This document shows positions 55,863-64,000 of a stretch of DNA of 64,000 bases, one piece after another; positions within the stretch are counted from its first letter, which is position 1, and every line of letters begins with the position of its first letter. The notes beneath the pieces were generated by a model. That model saw only the letters and a program-made list of their open reading frames with translations, had not been told where the DNA came from and did no database searches. This stretch comes from Aliisedimentitalea scapharcae (GTDB lineage Bacteria; Pseudomonadota; Alphaproteobacteria; Rhodobacterales; Rhodobacteraceae). The DNA is taken from positions 310,001-374,000 of the forward strand of contig NZ_CP123584.1 of the NCBI RefSeq assembly GCF_045277565.1, read 5' to 3'. A program made the position numbers and the translations under genes.

Positions 55863-57008
55863 TCAGATTGATTGATTGAAGAGCTGCGTGAGGTTTTGTT
55901 GGGTGAGTGTGACGGGGTTTCCGCCGCATGAGGGGTCTGTGAGCGCGCCTGCGACGAGGTCTGGGATTGCGTCTGCTGTGACGCCGAGCTCGGTGAGTTT
56001 GCGGGGGATGGCGAGGCTGTCGTTGAAGGTCTGGACAAAGGTGCAAAACCCGTCAAAGCCGCCGGTGATGCCCAGATAGGCGGCGGCCTGATCAAACCGG
56101 TCGGCGATTTCGGGTGCGTTCAGCGCCAGCACGGCGGGCATGCAGACCGCATTTGTGGTGCCGTGGTGGGTGTTGAACATGGCGCCGACGGGGTGGCTCA
56201 TGGCGTGGATGGCCCCGAGACCCTTCATGAAGGCGGTGGCCCCCATGGCGGCGGCCGACATCATCTGGGCGCGGGCCTCCAGATCGGTGCCGTCCGTATA
56301 GGCGCGCGGCAGATATTCCTTGACCAGGCGCATGCCTTCGAGCGCGATGCCCTGGCTCATCGGGTGGTAATGGGGGCTGGAAAACGCCTCGACGCAATGG
56401 GCGAAGGCATCGAGCCCGGTGCCTGCGGTGATGGCCCTGGGCATGCCCACGGTCAGCTCGGGGTCGCAGATGACGACTTCGGGCAGCACCTTGGGGTGAA
56501 AGATGATCTTCTTGGCGTGGGTCACCGAATTGGTGATGACGCTGGCGCGGCCGACTTCGGATCCGGTGCCTGCGGTGGTGGGCACGGCCACGATGGGCGC
56601 GATGGCGTCCGCATCGGCGCGGGTCCACCAATCGTCCACATCCTCGAACTCCCACACGGGCCGGGTTTGGCCGGCCATAAAGGCCACCATCTTGCCCAGG
56701 TCCAGCCCCGAGCCGCCGCCAAACGCAATCACCCCATCGTGGCCCCCGGCGTTATAGGCGGCAACCCCTGCGGCCAGGTTGATCTCGTTGGGGTTGGGAT
56801 CGACCTCGGCAAACAGACCCCGGCCCAGACCGGCGGCCTCCAGGATGTCCAGGGTGGCTTTGGTGATCGGCAGGTCGGCCAGGCCGCGGTCGGTGACCAG
56901 CAGGGGGCGTGTCATGCCGGTGGCGGCGCAGGCGGCGGGGAGTTCGCTGATCCGGCCAGCGCCGAATTTGATGTTGGTCGGATAGGACCAGTTTCCAACG
57001 AGAGACAT
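55863..57008 (-). CDS. Iron-containing alcohol dehydrogenase
   Basis: A 381-residue group III ADH. The NAD-binding GGGSGLDLGK (about 95-104) and VPTTAGTGSEVGRASVI are present. Metal ligands are expected in GTGLDAFAHCVEAF (Asp, His) and in AIHAMSHPVGAMFNTHHGTTNA (His residues). The physiological direction is likely alcohol oxidation in series with the ALDH encoded 35 bases upstream. The start MSLVGNWSYP has AAGGAAG upstream; the frame is open 80 codons further, but only as an out-of-frame reading of the ALDH gene end. Confidence 0.93.
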   Translation of the reverse strand: MSLVGNWSYPTNIKFGAGRISELPAACAATGMTRPLLVTDRGLADLPITKATLDILEAAGLGRGLFAEVDPNPNEINLAAGVAAYNAGGHDGVIAFGGGSGLDLGKMVAFMAGQTRPVWEFEDVDDWWTRADADAIAPIVAVPTTAGTGSEVGRASVITNSVTHAKKIIFHPKVLPEVVICDPELTVGMPRAITAGTGLDAFAHCVEAFSSPHYHPMSQGIALEGMRLVKEYLPRAYTDGTDLEARAQMMSAAAMGATAFMKGLGAIHAMSHPVGAMFNTHHGTTNAVCMPAVLALNAPEIADRFDQAAAYLGITGGFDGFCTFVQTFNDSLAIPRKLTELGVTADAIPDLVAGALTDPSCGGNPVTLTQQNLTQLFNQSI

Positions 57009-57043
57009 GTTCGTTCTTCCTTCAGACAGGGTCAGGGCGGCTC

Positions 57044-58426
57044 TCAGCCGGTGACTTTCTTGAGATGGTAGGATTTGGGCCGGGTCAGATTGTGATAGCC
57101 GATGATGGAGAGCCCACCGCCGCGCCCGGTGTTCTTGCAGCCGGTCCAGCACAGGCCGGGGTCCAGGTAATCGGCGCGGTTCAGGAACACGGTGCCGGTC
57201 TCGATGCGATCGCCGACCGCTGCGGCGCGGTCCACATCCGCCGTCCACAGCGATGCGGTCAGGCCAAAGTCGCTGTCGTTCATCAGGGCGATGGCCTCCT
57301 GGTCACCGGACACCTTCATGATGCCCACCACGGGCCCAAAGCTCTCGTCGCGCATCACCGCCATGTCATGGGTCACGCCGGTTAGGATCTGCGGCGTCAG
57401 ATAGGCCCCACCATCATCGGCCACCATCGGCGCGATATGGGCGGTTGCACCGGCGGCCACGGCGGCGTCGATCTGGGCGCGCACCTCGGCAGCGAACCGG
57501 ACATTGGCCATCGGCCCCAGGGTGGTGTCCGGGTCCAGCGGATTGCCCAGGGTATAGCCGCTGACGATCTCCACGGCCTTCTCGACAAAGGCGTCATAAA
57601 GGCTCTCATGCACGTAAATCCGTTCGATCCCGCAACAGCACTGACCGGCGTTGAACATCGCCCCATCGATCAGCGTGTCGACGGCGGCGTCCAGATCGGC
57701 ATCCTCCATCACGTATCCCGGGTCCTTGCCGCCCAGCTCGGTGCTGACGCCGGTGAAGGTCCCGGCGGCGGCGCGTTCCATCGCCTGGCCACCGCCGACC
57801 GAGCCGGTGAAATTGACAAAATCGAACGCCCGGCGCGCGATCAGCTCGGATGTGGTGTCATGATCCAGGAACACGTTCTGGAACACGTCCTGCGGCACGC
57901 CCGCATCGTGGAACGCCGCGGCCATGCGTTCGCCCACCAACAGGGTCTGGGTGGCGTGTTTCAACACCACGGTATTGCCGGCAATCAGCGCCGGGGCCAC
58001 GGTGTTGATGGCGGTCATATAGGGATAGTTCCAGGGCGCGACGACCAGCACCACCCCATGGGGAATCCGTTTGATATATCGTTTGAAGGTCGCGTCCTCG
58101 CCCACGGCGATATCAGCCAGCGCCTCCGCCGCAATCGACGCCATATGGCTGGCGCGCTCGTTGAAACCGCCAAATTCACCACCATACCGAATGGGCCGCC
58201 CCATCATATGGGCCAGCTCGGGCACGATGGCATCATTCATCGCGCCCACCGCCGCGACCCCGGCCATCACCAGGTCAATCCGCTCGGCCAACGGCCGCGC
58301 CGCCCAGGCGGCTTGCGCATCCCGTGCCCGCGCCGCCACCGCAACAGCCGCCTCGCGCGACAGCACATCGCGTTCGGCAAACACCGATCCGTCAATCGGG
58401 GAAATACACGTTAATGTCTGGCCCAT
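57044..58426 (-). CDS. NAD(P)-dependent aldehyde dehydrogenase
   Basis: A 460-residue ALDH-superfamily enzyme. The segments VVAPWNYPYMTAINTVAPALIAGN, NFTGSVGGGQ and the general-base ELGGKDPGYV lie before the catalytic Cys in FNAGQCCCGIERI. Three adjacent cysteines occur at the active site (the second is the expected nucleophile by alignment). Together with the adjacent ADH it would take an alcohol to an acid. The 103-base spacer from the GS-like gene upstream holds repeat copy C. GGAG lies 8 bases before the ATG. Confidence 0.93.
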   Translation of the reverse strand: MGQTLTCISPIDGSVFAERDVLSREAAVAVAARARDAQAAWAARPLAERIDLVMAGVAAVGAMNDAIVPELAHMMGRPIRYGGEFGGFNERASHMASIAAEALADIAVGEDATFKRYIKRIPHGVVLVVAPWNYPYMTAINTVAPALIAGNTVVLKHATQTLLVGERMAAAFHDAGVPQDVFQNVFLDHDTTSELIARRAFDFVNFTGSVGGGQAMERAAAGTFTGVSTELGGKDPGYVMEDADLDAAVDTLIDGAMFNAGQCCCGIERIYVHESLYDAFVEKAVEIVSGYTLGNPLDPDTTLGPMANVRFAAEVRAQIDAAVAAGATAHIAPMVADDGGAYLTPQILTGVTHDMAVMRDESFGPVVGIMKVSGDQEAIALMNDSDFGLTASLWTADVDRAAAVGDRIETGTVFLNRADYLDPGLCWTGCKNTGRGGGLSIIGYHNLTRPKSYHLKKVTG

Positions 58427-58466
58427 GCCCTCAACTCCACATCTCGGATCAGGGGCACGCGCCCCT

Positions 58467-58518
58467 GCTTCTTTCTGGTCAAAAATACCTCGGGGGTCTG
58501 GGGGCAGCGCCCCCAGCC
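58467..58518 (-). repeat. Dispersed intergenic hairpin repeat, copy C
   Basis: On the minus strand: GGCTGGGGGCGCTGCCCCC, then CCCCCGAGGTATTTTTGACCAGAAAGAAGC. It lies between the GS-like and ALDH genes in the sense of transcription, with the terminal box about 40 bases before the ALDH start. A second small hairpin (GGGGCGCG-TGCCCC) follows. Confidence 0.78.
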
Positions 58519-58529
58519 TTGACCCGAAC

Positions 58530-59891
58530 TCACGCCCGTTCGAACCCGCGCGCGACCTCCCAATCGGTCACCACCCGGGCAAACTCTTCGATCTCCACCT
58601 CGGCGGCGCGGGCGTAGTGGTCGACCACATCGTCGCCCATCGCCGCGCGCAGCATGTCCGAGCCGTGCAGCGCGGTGCGCGCCGCGCCCAGATCGCCGGG
58701 GATCAGGCCGGTGTCGCCCTGATAGACATCGCCCACCGTGGCGGGCTGCAGCTCCAGACCTTCCTCGATCCCGGCCAGGCCGGCGGCCAGCATGCCCGCC
58801 ATCGCCAGATAGGGGTTCATGTCCGATCCCGGGATCCGGCATTCGACGCGGATGGCCTTGGACCCTTCGCCACACAGCCGATACCCGGCGGTGCGATTGT
58901 CCACCGACCAGATGATCCTTGTGGGGGCAAATGTCCCCTTCATGAAGCGTTTGTAGCTGTTGATATAGGGGGCCATGAAATAGGTGTAATCAGGCGCATA
59001 TTTGAGCAGCCCGGCCATATAGGACTTCATCAGGTCCGACATCCCCAGCGCGTCATCCGAGTCGTGAAACGCCGGTTTGCCATCGGCCCACAGGGATTGA
59101 TGCACATGGCTGGAACTGCCGACCTTGTCATGATGCCATTTGGGCAGAAAGGTTGCGGCGTGGCCCTGCTGCCAGGCGATCTCCTTGATCGCGTGTTTGG
59201 CGATCGAATGATATTCCGCCGTGTCCATGGCAGGCGCATATTTGATGTTCAGTTCTTCCTGACCGGTCTCGGCTTCGCCCTTGGTGCATTCGATCGGCAG
59301 ACCCGCCTCCCACAGGTGATTGCGGATCGGGCGCATCACATGTTCTTCCTTGGTGGTCTGCAGGATGTGGTAATCTTCGTTATAGCCCGAGATCGGCGTC
59401 AGGTCCTGAAAGCCGCCCTTGCGGATCTCGTCAAAGCCCTTCTCGAACAGAAAAAACTCCAGCTCGGTCGCCATCATCGGCTCGAACCCCAGGGCGCGCA
59501 CGCGGGCGACCTGACGCTTCAGCATCGCGCGCGGACTGTGGGGCACCTCGGCGTGGGTGTGGTGATCCAGAACATCACACAGCACCAGCGCGGTCCCCTC
59601 CAGCCAGGGCACAAGGCGCAGGGTGCTCAGATCCGGCTTCATCACATAATCGCCATACCCCCGCTCCCAGCTGGTGCTCGCATAGCCATCCGGCGTCCCC
59701 ATCTCAAGATCCGTCGCCAGAAGGTAATTGCAGCAATGCGTCTCCTCCCACGCACCCCCAACAAAATGACCCCCATGAAACCGCTTCCCCATCAAACGGC
59801 CCTGCATGTCAACAAAACACACCAATACCGTGTCAATGCTGCCACCAGCCACCTGAGACTCAAGTTCCTTGAATGTGAGCGTGCTGTTCAT
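58530..59891 (-). CDS. Glutamine-synthetase-like ligase (gamma-glutamyl-amine synthetase type)
   Basis: A 453-residue GS-fold enzyme of the PuuA/GlnA-III-like group. ATELEFFLFEKGFDE contains metal-binding Glu residues. HDKVGSSSHVHQSLW is the ATP/glutamate region and NRTAGYRLCGEGSKAIRVECRIPGSDMNPYLAMAGML the C-terminal active-site part. The N-terminal VDMQGRLMGKRF is typical of PuuA relatives rather than of nitrogen-assimilating GlnA (no adenylylation Tyr motif seen). It would attach glutamate to an amine. It overlaps the amidohydrolase-like gene by 4 bases. Confidence 0.9.
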   Translation of the reverse strand: MNSTLTFKELESQVAGGSIDTVLVCFVDMQGRLMGKRFHGGHFVGGAWEETHCCNYLLATDLEMGTPDGYASTSWERGYGDYVMKPDLSTLRLVPWLEGTALVLCDVLDHHTHAEVPHSPRAMLKRQVARVRALGFEPMMATELEFFLFEKGFDEIRKGGFQDLTPISGYNEDYHILQTTKEEHVMRPIRNHLWEAGLPIECTKGEAETGQEELNIKYAPAMDTAEYHSIAKHAIKEIAWQQGHAATFLPKWHHDKVGSSSHVHQSLWADGKPAFHDSDDALGMSDLMKSYMAGLLKYAPDYTYFMAPYINSYKRFMKGTFAPTRIIWSVDNRTAGYRLCGEGSKAIRVECRIPGSDMNPYLAMAGMLAAGLAGIEEGLELQPATVGDVYQGDTGLIPGDLGAARTALHGSDMLRAAMGDDVVDHYARAAEVEIEEFARVVTDWEVARGFERA

Positions 59892-60640
59892 GTCTGGTCC
59901 TCCCGAACCGCTATGTCTGTCAGTGCCGGTTCCAGCAGCATCAGGATTTCCTGCGCGCGGTCGGCAATTTCATCGGGTGTGCGCAGCAGATCGTTGCGCA
60001 CCTCAAGCATGACGTTGGCCAGCCCACGCGACAGCGCATGCAGGCAGAGCGAATGGGTGACCCCATCCGCAGGGCCATAGGGTTCATTGCGGGCGACGTG
60101 GCGCTGTGGGATCCGGTCCGCATGCGCCAGCATCGTGTCCACCAGACGGCTGTCGGTGTCGTGCAACAGGCCCAGTTCAACAGCGCGGGGCTGGCCAAAG
60201 TAGGTGGGGGTGAAGGAATGCACCGTCACCACGATGGTGTCTGGGCCACGGGCGTCCAACACAGAGTTCACAGCGACGCAGAACGGATCATAGACCGCCC
60301 TGGTGCGCGCATCGCGGTCGGATTGGGTCAGGTCGGCATTGCCGGGAACCTGGATCAATTCCGATTTTGTGGGCATGGCGCTGGCGGCGTCGGGCGGGCG
60401 GTTGCAGTCATAGACCAGCCGCGACACGGTCGCGGCCACAACCGGCGCATCCAAGGCGCGCGACAACGCCAGCGCCAGATCCCGCGCACCCGGATCCCAG
60501 GCGGCGTGGCTGTCGCGGTCCGAGGGTTTTAAACCCAGATCGCCGTAGTGCTGTGGGATGCGGCGGCTGGCGTGTTCACACAGGATCACCACGCGGCCTG
60601 TGCCGTCTGGATTCAGGACTTCGACGGGAGCGGCTGTCAT
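59888..60640 (-). CDS. N-formylglutamate amidohydrolase-like protein
   Basis: A 250-residue zinc hydrolase family protein: VVILCEHASRRIPQHYGDLGL supplies the E-H metal-ligand motif, and VSRLVYDCNRPPDAASAMP and VTVHSFTPTY are family segments. Classical members remove formate from N-formylglutamate in histidine breakdown, but no hut gene is near. Coupled by 4-base overlaps to both the Na/Pi transporter and the GS-like ligase genes, it may instead hydrolyse a gamma-glutamyl amide made in this operon (inference). Confidence 0.86.
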   Translation of the reverse strand: MTAAPVEVLNPDGTGRVVILCEHASRRIPQHYGDLGLKPSDRDSHAAWDPGARDLALALSRALDAPVVAATVSRLVYDCNRPPDAASAMPTKSELIQVPGNADLTQSDRDARTRAVYDPFCVAVNSVLDARGPDTIVVTVHSFTPTYFGQPRAVELGLLHDTDSRLVDTMLAHADRIPQRHVARNEPYGPADGVTHSLCLHALSRGLANVMLEVRNDLLRTPDEIADRAQEILMLLEPALTDIAVREDQT

Positions 60641-62319
60641 GCCGGGGTTTCCGACTTGGGCATGTCTTCGATCAGGCGGGTTTCCAGCAATTGGCCGTTG
60701 CGATACAGGATCGGATAGGCCACCGCGGCGATATGGCTGTTGAATTCGCGGAACGCGCGCAGGGTTTCCAGGTGGATGTCGCTGGTTTCGAAACTGTCGG
60801 TGGTGCCGTGTTGCAGCCGTTTCAGATGGCGTTTGCGGCTGTCGCGTTCGGCGCGTTTGATTTCGGTTTTTTCCAGGCTCAGCAGGCGGGCGCTTTCGAG
60901 ATCGTCGGAGATCAACACGTTTGACGCCAGACGCATATTGGCCAGGATGCCTTCGTGCATCTGCACCAGCTCGCTCCAGCCGTCTTTGGAGAAGGTGGCA
61001 CCTTTGGATCGCATCTCGCCGGCCAGGATGGTCAGGCGTTTGGCGACCACATCGCCGGCGGTCTCTAGCCGGATGGCGTATTCCATCAGGTCACGGGCGA
61101 TTTTTGCATCGGCCTTGGAGAATTCGTCCGACGGCAATGCGGCGACAAACCCACGGATGCCTGACAGGCAATCGTTGACATCATGGTCGATGGCCTGCAC
61201 CGCCTTGATCTGGTCCTTGTCCCCGGCCTGATACAGGTTGAGACAGGGTTGGAACATGGCTTCGACCAGATCGGCCATGCGCAGGAGCTCCCGTTTCAGC
61301 GCTGAGAGCGCCTGGGTCGGGCTGTGCACCTGGCGCAGGTTCAACGCGCTGGTCGGGCGCATCAAACCCTGGGTTTGTTCGGCGCGGATCGGATCCTTGA
61401 TCAGGTTTTCAAATGGCGATTGCAGTTTGCGACAAAAGGGCAGCGCCAGAACCAGCAGCGAGGCGTTAAAGGCCAGATGCGCAGTGACCAGCATTTGCCC
61501 GCCTTGCGGATCGCCCAACAACCCGGTGCGCAGGGCCAGATTGGCCCCGAACAGGGTGATCACCGCCCAGGTGCCCCGCAGGGCCAGATTGGCAAAGGGG
61601 ATGCGGCGCGCCACCGGATCCATGCCGCGCGACAGCCAGACCGGGATAAACCCCGAGCCAAAGTTGGCCCCCAGCACCAGCGACAGGCCCGCGGCAAAGG
61701 GGATGGCGCCGATCTGAACCAGGGTGACGCACATCAGGATGGCGGCGACGCTGGAATGCATGACAAAGGCCAGCGCCCCGCCCACAAGAAAGGCGGTGAT
61801 ATAGTCGCGGGCCAGATATTCCGCGATCGCGGGGAGAAAGGCGCTGTCACGGATCGGGTCCATGGCTTCGCGCAGAAACCGCAGAGAGATCAGGATAAAA
61901 GCGACGCCCATCAGGATGCGGCCCAATTGGCGGGCTTTGCGGGCTTCGGTTTTGACAAACAGATAGCCACCAATGGCCAGCAGCAGCGGCACCAGCCAGT
62001 CCAGTTTGAATGACAGGATCTGAATGATCAGCGCCGATCCCAGATCGCCGCCCAGCACGATCGCCAGGCCGGTGGGAAAGGTCAGCAATCCGCTGGCCGC
62101 GAACCCTGAGGTCAGCAGCGCCACCGCCGCCGAGCTTTGCAGGACGATGGCCAATGCAATGCCCACCATGCTGGCCTGTGCATTGCTGCGTTGTCCGGTC
62201 AGAACACGTTGGAACGACGCGCCATAGCTGCGTTCGATGCCGGTGCGGACCATGCGCACCGCAAACAGCAGCAACATGGTCGCGCCTGCCAGGCTGATGA
62301 GAAAGCTAACAATTGCCAT
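60637..62319 (-). CDS. Na/Pi cotransporter family protein with PhoU-like tail
   Basis: A 560-residue membrane protein. Two inverted Na/Pi-cotransporter repeats carry the signature serines: QSSAAVALL (61-69) and HSSVAAILM (188-196). About eight membrane helices lie in residues 1-310. Residues ~330-540 form a helical cytoplasmic PhoU-like domain (DLVEAMFQP, DLMEYAIRLETAGDVV). It moves phosphate, probably with sodium; direction in vivo may be export or import. The start lies 4 bases after the IMPase-family gene and the end overlaps the amidohydrolase gene. Confidence 0.91.
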   Translation of the reverse strand: MAIVSFLISLAGATMLLLFAVRMVRTGIERSYGASFQRVLTGQRSNAQASMVGIALAIVLQSSAAVALLTSGFAASGLLTFPTGLAIVLGGDLGSALIIQILSFKLDWLVPLLLAIGGYLFVKTEARKARQLGRILMGVAFILISLRFLREAMDPIRDSAFLPAIAEYLARDYITAFLVGGALAFVMHSSVAAILMCVTLVQIGAIPFAAGLSLVLGANFGSGFIPVWLSRGMDPVARRIPFANLALRGTWAVITLFGANLALRTGLLGDPQGGQMLVTAHLAFNASLLVLALPFCRKLQSPFENLIKDPIRAEQTQGLMRPTSALNLRQVHSPTQALSALKRELLRMADLVEAMFQPCLNLYQAGDKDQIKAVQAIDHDVNDCLSGIRGFVAALPSDEFSKADAKIARDLMEYAIRLETAGDVVAKRLTILAGEMRSKGATFSKDGWSELVQMHEGILANMRLASNVLISDDLESARLLSLEKTEIKRAERDSRKRHLKRLQHGTTDSFETSDIHLETLRAFREFNSHIAAVAYPILYRNGQLLETRLIEDMPKSETPA

Positions 62320-62323
62320 ATGA

Positions 62324-63097
62324 TTATCCGTGGATCAATTGGAGGAGCTGTTGATGCAGCTCAGGGGTTGCAGCCGAGACTACGCGCCCGTCTGACTCCA
62401 TCGTCAGCGGATTTCCGACCCAATCCGTCATGATCCCGCCTGCGGCTTGGATCACGACAGACACTGGCATATAGTCATAGGGCTGCAGGTCGTAGTCGAT
62501 CACCGCATCCACATGACCAGCGGCCAGCAAGGCATGGGGATAGCAGTCATAGGCAAATCGGCGGGTTTGGCCTGCACGGGTCAGACGATCAAACAGGGCC
62601 GGGTAGTCGCGATAGATCTTTTCGCCTTCGTTGATGAACAGGATCGACTGGTTCAGATCGGTTTGGGTCGAAGTGTGGACCGGGTCGCCGTGGAGCGTGG
62701 TCTGATGACCACGGACCCCGACAAAGGTTTCGTTCAGGGCCGGCATTCCGATCACGCCGATCTGCGGCACCCCGTCAACCAGATGCCCCAGCAGAAACCC
62801 GAACAGCGGATGGCCCGACAGGAACGAACGGGTGCCGTCGATGGGGTCGACAATCCACAGGTTGCGGCTGTCTCCACCGGTGATCCCCTCTTCTTCGCCA
62901 AAGACGCCGTGATCGGGGAAATGTTCGCTCAGATAGGCACGGACCTGCGCTTCGACGCCTTTGTCGGCCTGGGTGACCGGGCTTTCGTCGGATTTGAAAT
63001 CAATGCCCAGCGCGCCGCGAAAATATCCGCGTGCGGCGTCGGCTGCGATGTCGGCGATGCGGGTTGCGTGTTCGACCAGATCAGACTGTGTCAGCAT
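62324..63097 (-). CDS. Inositol-monophosphatase-family phosphatase (HisN-like)
   Basis: A 257-residue Mg-dependent phosphomonoesterase. Metal ligands are in FGEEEG (about 67-71), DPIDGTRSF (84-92) and YDLQPYDYMP near residue 212. The form EEEG plus YDLQPYD resembles HisN-type histidinol-phosphatases, but the operon has no histidine gene, so the substrate may be another small phosphate ester such as a phospho-alcohol. GGAAAG precedes the ATG. Its 5' end overlaps the regulator gene by 17 bases. It is distinct from cysQ in this window. Confidence 0.87.
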   Translation of the reverse strand: MLTQSDLVEHATRIADIAADAARGYFRGALGIDFKSDESPVTQADKGVEAQVRAYLSEHFPDHGVFGEEEGITGGDSRNLWIVDPIDGTRSFLSGHPLFGFLLGHLVDGVPQIGVIGMPALNETFVGVRGHQTTLHGDPVHTSTQTDLNQSILFINEGEKIYRDYPALFDRLTRAGQTRRFAYDCYPHALLAAGHVDAVIDYDLQPYDYMPVSVVIQAAGGIMTDWVGNPLTMESDGRVVSAATPELHQQLLQLIHG

Positions 63098-63884
63098 TGC
63101 GGGTCTTTCCGTCTGCGAGAAGTGTCGTGATGTCCCAATCGGCCAGCGCCTGTGCCAGAGTCGGATCTGGGGTCTGGTCGGTCACCATGTCGTCGACCTG
63201 GGACGGTTTCAGCCCGATGTGGGGGGCTTTTTCGTTGAATTTGTGATGGGTCATCGCCATCAGCACACGGTCGGCATTTTCGGCAATGATCCCGCCCAGG
63301 TCGGCTTCGGCGGCGTTGAGATACAGAAAGCCGCGTTTGGGTGACAGGGCATCGGCGCTGAGCACGGCCATGTCGAAGGAAAACCGACGGGCCTGTTTTT
63401 CGGTGACATAGCCAAAGGCACCGCGTTCGTCGCTTTGCATTTCTCCGCCCAGCAGATGCACCCGGTTGTCATTCTGGCTGACCAGGGTCTGGGCCACACC
63501 GATGGAATTGGTTGCCACGGTCAAATTCGACCGGCGGCTCAGCTTTTCCGCGACAAAGGCCGTGGTCGAGCCAACATCGAGAAACAAGCACATGCCGTCA
63601 TGGATCTGGTCCACCACACCGGCCGCGATGACGCGTTTTTCGGCAGCGTTCTGGGAGATGCGCCGGAAGAAGCTGGGGTCGTTCTTGTTTCCGACCAGAT
63701 AGGCGCCGCCGTGTACGCGGGCGACTTCGCCGGATTTGGACAGGGATTTGATGGTTCGACGCACGGTTTCTTCGGAGACGTCCAGCGCCTTGGCCAGATC
63801 GGCGCTGCGGGCGGATCCACCCAATCGACGCAACGCTTCGATCAATTCGACCTCTCGATGTGTGTGTGGCGCCCGAACTTGCAC
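63081..63884 (-). CDS. DeoR/GlpR-family transcriptional regulator
   Basis: A 267-residue regulator from the chosen GTG. The winged-helix domain has HREVELIEALRRLGGSARSADLAKALDVSEETVRRTIKSL and the HGGAYL hinge typical of DeoR proteins. A sugar-phosphate-sensing DeoRC domain follows (LDVGSTTAFVAEKL, VATNSIGVAQTL, LLGGEM). GTG 63884 has GGGGA 5 bases upstream; ATG at 63896 or a GTG at 63923 are alternatives. It is the first gene of the catabolic operon, so it is probably its local repressor, with a phosphorylated effector. Confidence 0.9.
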   Translation of the reverse strand: MQVRAPHTHREVELIEALRRLGGSARSADLAKALDVSEETVRRTIKSLSKSGEVARVHGGAYLVGNKNDPSFFRRISQNAAEKRVIAAGVVDQIHDGMCLFLDVGSTTAFVAEKLSRRSNLTVATNSIGVAQTLVSQNDNRVHLLGGEMQSDERGAFGYVTEKQARRFSFDMAVLSADALSPKRGFLYLNAAEADLGGIIAENADRVLMAMTHHKFNEKAPHIGLKPSQVDDMVTDQTPDPTLAQALADWDITTLLADGKTRNADTV

Positions 63885-63910
63885 ATTTATCCCCATTTTC
63901 CCAAACAATT

Positions 63911-63977
63911 CACACAAAGACACACAAACTTCACAATTATCAAGCTCTTTTTTGTTGAGAGATGTGTGGATTTGTGG
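63911..63977 (-). promoter_or_regulatory. CACACAAA repeats upstream of the DeoR-type gene
   Basis: CACACAAAGA and CACACAAACT lie in tandem (63911-63930, 10-base period). TGTGTGGATTTGTGG (63963-63977) presents similar words in the opposite orientation. They flank an AT-rich core (TCAAGCTCTTTTTTG) likely to hold the promoter. Repeated short words are common in DeoR-family operators, so autoregulation is a reasonable guess. Confidence 0.45.
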
Positions 63978-64000
63978 AAAGTCGGGATGTGTCAGGGTCA

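Noticed and set aside
55527..55871. Plus-strand open frame of 114 codons between the importer and ADH operons
   Set aside because: No ribosome binding site; it crosses the terminator hairpin and the ADH stop, and has no similarity I can see.
57009..57248. 80-codon upstream extension of the iron ADH gene
   Set aside because: It overlaps the end of the ALDH gene out of frame and is Arg/His-rich; ADH proteins begin near MSLVGNW.
59888..60640. Histidine-utilisation gene hutG
   Set aside because: Family membership fits, but no other hut gene is present and the operon partners point to amine metabolism.

Overview
The window reads as a chromosomal segment of a marine Roseobacter-group alphaproteobacterium (family Rhodobacteraceae). 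The basis is the protein sequences and the neighbourhoods: secA divergent from a parvulin-argJ-mutT operon, kdsD-lptCAB-hpf-ptsN with no rpoN between lptB and hpf, gltD/gltB separated by small GFA proteins, a stand-alone complex I NDUFA9-like protein, and short GC hairpin repeats ending in an AGAAAGAAG box that recall those of this family. Base composition is moderately GC-rich throughout. I see no phage, insertion sequence, CRISPR array or rRNA. There is one tRNA, tRNA-Leu(CAG).

Layout. 1-1.5 kb: 3' part of infB with a strong terminator, then a 44-codon small gene on the other strand. 1.9-4.4 kb (minus): mutT, argJ, parvulin isomerase. 4.6-9.9 kb (plus): secA, then two envelope proteins, one an OmpA fusion. 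10-14.2 kb (minus): radC, dnaJ, dnaK. 14.4-15 kb: AlkB-like dioxygenase. 15.2-26.3 kb: a surface-glycan region with an ABC-2 export permease, cysQ, a kdsB-type cytidylyltransferase, galU, two tandem GT2-like transferases, a Core-2/I-branching-type transferase, a double-domain sulfotransferase, a class II glutamine amidotransferase and a Stf0 sulfotransferase. 26.3-31.5 kb (minus): ptsN, hpf, lptB, lptA, lptC, kdsD, an RNase D-like exonuclease and the tRNA. 31.7-40.9 kb: NDUFA9-like protein, uppP, and gltD-gfa-gfa-gltB. 41-44 kb: DUF4189 protein, mtgA, GST-like protein, queG. 44.2-50.6 kb: hydantoinase/oxoprolinase protein, VOC protein, an ade-amn purine salvage operon behind a sequence resembling a PHO box, and an HU gene. 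50.8-55.4 kb (minus): a polyamine-type ABC importer (binding protein, ATPase, two permeases). 55.9-63.9 kb (minus): a closely packed operon of DeoR-type regulator, inositol-monophosphatase-family enzyme, Na/Pi cotransporter, N-formylglutamate amidohydrolase-like protein, glutamine-synthetase-like ligase, aldehyde dehydrogenase and iron alcohol dehydrogenase.

How the genes work together. The LPS genes (kdsD, kdsB, lptCAB), galU, the permease and the transferases/sulfotransferases point to assembly of a surface glycan that may be sulfated; cysQ would clear the PAP made by sulfotransfer. The ligase-ADH-ALDH-amidohydrolase set at the right end fits oxidation of an amino alcohol after gamma-glutamylation, with an amine importer next door. 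This is inference, but it is the best candidate in the window for a pathway not yet described in this form. Other points of interest are a permease with a repeat-bearing C-terminal tail, the PstS/OmpA fusion beside secA, the 44-aa gene, and a dispersed hairpin repeat that seems to supply the ribosome binding site of queG.
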